DNA of 64,000 nt from an uncultured Megasphaera sp. (GTDB lineage: Bacteria > Bacillota > Negativicutes > Veillonellales > Megasphaeraceae), in contig CAKPYN010000003.1 in assembly GCA_934202965.1 (NCBI GenBank), forward strand, positions 1-64,000, written 5' to 3'. The translations under genes were made by a program, and so were the position numbers. The notes under the pieces are model-generated. The model was given only the letters and a program-made list of their open reading frames with translations. It made no database searches and was not told where the DNA came from. Within the stretch, counting starts at the first letter, position 1; every line of letters starts with the position of its first letter. Shown here in pieces: positions 60,589 to 64,000 of the stretch.

Positions 60589-63015
60589 CTATCGCAATTC
60601 ACAACCCAGTTTTTCTTTTAAATCACTAACAATGGCATCAACAGGTGCTTGAATATCTGCATCCGTAAGGGTTCCTTCTTCAGAACGGAATACCAGTGAA
60701 TATGCTAAACTCTTGAAACCCTGCGGTACTTGTTTGCCCGTATACATATCAAAGAGATGAACAGCTTCCAAATACTGTCCGCCATCAGCTTGGATAACAT
60801 CAATGATAGATTCATTGGTAACAGCAAGGGGTGCTAAAAATGCAAGGTCGCGGCTGGAAGCCGGGAATTTAGCTACTTTGTGATAATCCGGAATCAAATT
60901 AATCAGCGGCAGGATTTCATCCATGTACATTTCAAATACATATACCGGTCCTGCAACATCATAGTTGTCAATCGCTTTGGGATGGAGTTCCCCAAAACGG
61001 CAAAGAACGTGTCCATCTTTCACATATTGCGCTGCTTTTCCCGGATGAAGGGGCGCATAATTTGTCGTTTCTAAATCAGCATGAATACCTAAGCCTTCTA
61101 GTACCGTTTCTACAATGCCTTTGACATCATAAAAATCATAGTTTGCAGCTTGAGCCGGCCATTGTGCTGCCGTGCGCTGTCCATAAAGCAGCCCGGCTAC
61201 ATGATATGACTGCTGTGGAAGTTCTGTAACCGGCAAAGATTTAGGCGCATATACCGGCGCAATTTCATAGATACCGACAGATGTATTTTTTACAGCCTGA
61301 TTCCGAACCAATACATCCATAAGCGACGGAATCAACGTCGTACGCATCAACGGAAATTCTTCGGTAATTGGGTTTAGAATCGGTACTGCATTATATACGG
61401 GGTCCCCATCTTTAAAGAGCAGCTTTTTGAGAGAATCAGGATGAACAAAACTAAATGTTACGGTTTCATTCAAACCGCTGCCGCTAAGCAGTGCTGAAAT
61501 TTTTTCGCCGACTTGATGGCGGAATCCTTCTTCCCCTTTGGAAATATTAGCCCATGGGCGCGTAGACGGAATGTTTTCATATCCATAAATACGAGCAACT
61601 TCTTCGGCAATATCCGGCATTTCCGTGCAGTCACCGCGATAAGACGGTACAACAGCCGTTATCGTTTCCTCATTCTTTTCAATGCCAAACTGCAATGTTT
61701 CAAGAATATGAATCATCTGTTCTTCCGGAATATCCGTACCCAAGAAATTGTTGACTTGTTTAGCCGTAAAGGAAATCTTCGTCGTTTCCTGCGGATGCGG
61801 ATATACATCGACAATGCCTTTAGCAACATCACAAGCGTTCATCTGCTGCAGGAGCTGCGCGCAGCGGTCCAACGAATTCAAGCAGCTATGAGCATCCAAT
61901 CCCCGTTCAAAACGGCCGGAAGCTTCCGAGCGCAGACCTAAGGAACGGCCTGTATGACGAATGCTGGAACCTTTAAAGGAAGCACATTCCAAAATAACCG
62001 TCTTAGTATCGGCCGCAACTTCTGAATCATAGCCACCCATAATGCCGGCAATACAGCATGGTTTCTGTGCATCAGCAATAACCAGCATATTGTCATTGAG
62101 TTTGCGATCTACACCATCCAATGTCTTCATCGCTTCATCTGCATGAGCACGGCGGGCAATCAGATGATGTTCTGCAACTTTATCATAATCATAAGCATGA
62201 AGAGGAATACCCAATTCAATCATGACATAGTTGGTAACGTCAACGACGTTATTAATCGGACGAACGCCGGATTTACGCAAACGCTGCTGCATCCAAAGCG
62301 GTGATTTGCCAATTTTAACATTTAAAAGTAGACGAGCCGCATACCGGCTGCACAAGTCTTCATCTTCGATCGAAACCGTAACTTTTCCATCAATCGGTTC
62401 ATCACATTCCGTGACATGAATATCGGGATACGATGCCTGTTTATTGCTCAAAACAGCAAATTCACGGCTCAGTCCCACCATGGAGAAGCAGTCTGCACGG
62501 TTTGGCGTCAATTCATATTCATATACAACATCTCTGGCATCCAAATAGTCTGCTGCATCGACGCCAATCGGCGTGTCTTCCGGCAAAATCCAAATGCCAT
62601 TGCGTTCTTCTGGCAATAATACGCTGTCATCAAATCCCAATTCATGAGCAGAGCACAGCATGCCATTGGACGGTACGCCGCGAAGTTTGGAGCGCTTAAT
62701 TTTTACGCCGCCCGGCAAATGAGCACCATGTACTGCAACCGGAACGATTTGCCCTTCTCGAACATTTTTAGCCCCCGTAACAATTTGCAATTGTTCACTG
62801 CCAACATCGATTTGGCAGACAACTAATTTATCTGCATCAGGATGTTTATCAATTTTTAAAATTTTACCGGTAACTACTTTTTTAATTTCATTACCCCAAT
62901 ATTCTACTTGTTCTACAGGAATACCGGCAATAGTCAGTGTATCAGCAAATTTCTGCAGATCTTGTGTCATATCGACATCTACATAATCCTGCATCCATTT
63001 TAAAGAACTTTTCAT
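60589..63015 (-). CDS. pheT: Phenylalanine-tRNA ligase beta subunit
   Basis: The 808-aa subunit has the N-terminal tRNA-binding domain (VVTGKILKIDKHPDADKLVVCQIDVG), B3/B4 editing region, B5 domain (ISFTAKQVNNFLGTDIPEEQMIHIL), the catalytic-like core (PSLMDVLVRNQAVKN) and the C-terminal anticodon-binding FDX-ACB domain (KFPASSRDLAFL). It forms an alpha2-beta2 enzyme with PheS to charge tRNA-Phe. It follows pheS by 12 nt and ends at a terminator. Confidence 0.97.
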   Translation of the reverse strand: MKSSLKWMQDYVDVDMTQDLQKFADTLTIAGIPVEQVEYWGNEIKKVVTGKILKIDKHPDADKLVVCQIDVGSEQLQIVTGAKNVREGQIVPVAVHGAHLPGGVKIKRSKLRGVPSNGMLCSAHELGFDDSVLLPEERNGIWILPEDTPIGVDAADYLDARDVVYEYELTPNRADCFSMVGLSREFAVLSNKQASYPDIHVTECDEPIDGKVTVSIEDEDLCSRYAARLLLNVKIGKSPLWMQQRLRKSGVRPINNVVDVTNYVMIELGIPLHAYDYDKVAEHHLIARRAHADEAMKTLDGVDRKLNDNMLVIADAQKPCCIAGIMGGYDSEVAADTKTVILECASFKGSSIRHTGRSLGLRSEASGRFERGLDAHSCLNSLDRCAQLLQQMNACDVAKGIVDVYPHPQETTKISFTAKQVNNFLGTDIPEEQMIHILETLQFGIEKNEETITAVVPSYRGDCTEMPDIAEEVARIYGYENIPSTRPWANISKGEEGFRHQVGEKISALLSGSGLNETVTFSFVHPDSLKKLLFKDGDPVYNAVPILNPITEEFPLMRTTLIPSLMDVLVRNQAVKNTSVGIYEIAPVYAPKSLPVTELPQQSYHVAGLLYGQRTAAQWPAQAANYDFYDVKGIVETVLEGLGIHADLETTNYAPLHPGKAAQYVKDGHVLCRFGELHPKAIDNYDVAGPVYVFEMYMDEILPLINLIPDYHKVAKFPASSRDLAFLAPLAVTNESIIDVIQADGGQYLEAVHLFDMYTGKQVPQGFKSLAYSLVFRSEEGTLTDADIQAPVDAIVSDLKEKLGCELR

Positions 63016-63027
63016 CGTTTATACCTC

Positions 63028-64000
63028 CTAGAACTGGTTCAAGAACCGCATGTCATTTTCATAGAACAACCGTAAATCATCAATGCCATATTTAAGCATA
63101 GCAATACGTTCAACGCCCATGCCAAATGCAAAAGCACTGACTTCATTGGGGTCATATCCATTCATGCGCAATACGTTAGGATTTGTCATACCACAGCCCA
63201 AGATTTCCAACCAGCCTGTATGCGAGCAAACACGGCAGCCTTTGCCACCGCACATGACACAGGAAATATCGACTTCAGCACTCGGTTCTGTAAATGGGAA
63301 ATAACTGGCACGGAAACGGACTTTGGTTTTCGGTCCAAAAATATCGCGAAGAAAATCTTCCAATATGCCTTTTAAGTCGGAGAAACGAATATTTTTATCG
63401 ACAATCATGCCTTCCATCTGATGGAATACCGGTGAATGAGTGGCATCATAGTCGCAGCGGTATACTTTGCCCGGTGCGATAATTTTAAACGGTTCATTCG
63501 GTTTATGTGCTTGAAGCGTACGTGCTTCCATACCGGACGTATGGGTACGAAGTAAAATATTATCTGTAATATACATGGAATCCTGCATGTCACGTGCCGG
63601 ATGATCTTCTGGTAAATTTAAACATTGGAAATTGTAATAATCTGATTCAATATCCGGACCATCGACAATAGAAAATCCCATACGAAGGAATGATTCTTCC
63701 ATCAGACGACGCGTCAAATGTAATGGATGTTCATGACCTAATACAGGTTTTCTGCCAGGCAGGGTAATATCAATCTTTTCAGACTGGATTTTTTGTTCCA
63801 ATGCCTGTTCTTTTAATGCTTCCATTTTTGCTTTGACTTGTTCTTCAATCACGCTGCGTGCGGCATTAACCAGTTGTCCCACTTTAGGACGTTCTTCTTT
63901 AGAAAGATTTTTTAATTCTTTCATAATAGCCGTTAATTCGCCTTTTTTTCCCAAATATTTGACGCGGATATCTTGTACATCCTGTAAGGCTTGGCTGGCA
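63028..64000 (-). CDS. pheS: Phenylalanine-tRNA ligase alpha subunit (5' end outside window)
   Basis: The gene runs to the right edge. The frame stays open to base 64000 (SQALQDVQDIRVKYLGKKGE), so the start lies about 15-20 codons further right; the TTG at 63954 is an internal Leu codon of VKYLG, not the start. The class II core shows motif 2-like TSGMEARTL with HSPVFHQMEGMIVD, DVSCVMCGGKGC and the closing motif 3 GFAFGMGVERIAMLKYGIDDLRLFYENDMRFLNQF (with A for the usual G). It provides the aminoacylation site of PheRS. Confidence 0.96.
   Translation of the reverse strand, partial: ASQALQDVQDIRVKYLGKKGELTAIMKELKNLSKEERPKVGQLVNAARSVIEEQVKAKMEALKEQALEQKIQSEKIDITLPGRKPVLGHEHPLHLTRRLMEESFLRMGFSIVDGPDIESDYYNFQCLNLPEDHPARDMQDSMYITDNILLRTHTSGMEARTLQAHKPNEPFKIIAPGKVYRCDYDATHSPVFHQMEGMIVDKNIRFSDLKGILEDFLRDIFGPKTKVRFRASYFPFTEPSAEVDISCVMCGGKGCRVCSHTGWLEILGCGMTNPNVLRMNGYDPNEVSAFAFGMGVERIAMLKYGIDDLRLFYENDMRFLNQF

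Overview
The window looks like the chromosome of a Negativicutes (Veillonellales) bacterium, most likely Megasphaera or a close relative. This is an inference from gene content (IreB, DUF1292, DUF4127, PNPase-S15, trigger factor-ClpP-ClpX-Lon-EngB in Firmicutes order) and moderate base composition; no rRNA gene is present to settle it. Nearly all housekeeping genes lie on the minus strand.

Layout. (1) 1-4142 is AT-richer accessory DNA joined exactly to the 3' end of rlmD. It holds the right end of an IS200/IS605-type element, a 3' gene fragment, a DUF2188 gene with an unknown 308-aa partner, a strongly structured intergenic locus, an AAA ATPase, a tnpV gene and an orphan in-frame rlmD tail. 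(2) 4143-30117 is core: rlmD, deoA-deoB-nudF (nucleoside salvage), pnp-dut, rpsO with leader and promoter, an aminotransferase, an operon of acpS, NAD(P)H-hydrate repair, a secreted MBL-fold lipoprotein, DUF3006 and probably a cell-wall amidase, then lysC, a purine permease, DUF4127, a TRIC-like channel, tadA, a SIMPL protein, a second MBL-fold protein, a two-component system and RNase G. (3) 30200-43540 is a second accessory block: a PrrC/RloC-like ATPase, a wrecked serine recombinase fused to the head of a relaxase-like gene, a hairpin-rich presumed oriT, a three-gene restriction-modification-like operon (two methyltransferase polypeptides plus a GIY-YIG/SF2-helicase protein), a resolvase/invertase, an excisionase-like protein, DUF6076 and a second tnpV. 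(4) 43542-45416 is a scar zone: the HEPN half of a csm6-like gene, intact hpf, and a superoxide reductase gene broken by a 14-bp tandem duplication. (5) 45583-64000 is core again: MFS transporter and LysR regulator, DUF1292-ruvX-ireB-alaS, an NlpC/P60 hydrolase, a GT2 glycosyltransferase, trxA, engB-lon, clpX, clpP, tig, pheT and the 3' part of pheS.

The two accessory blocks both carry tnpV and probably come from related integrative mobilizable elements. The second has lost its integrase catalytic domain, so it is probably immobile while its cargo (restriction-like operon, ATPase) is still open. The best candidate for an undescribed system is the 34984-40046 operon. The 531-3233 cassette and the structured locus inside it come second.
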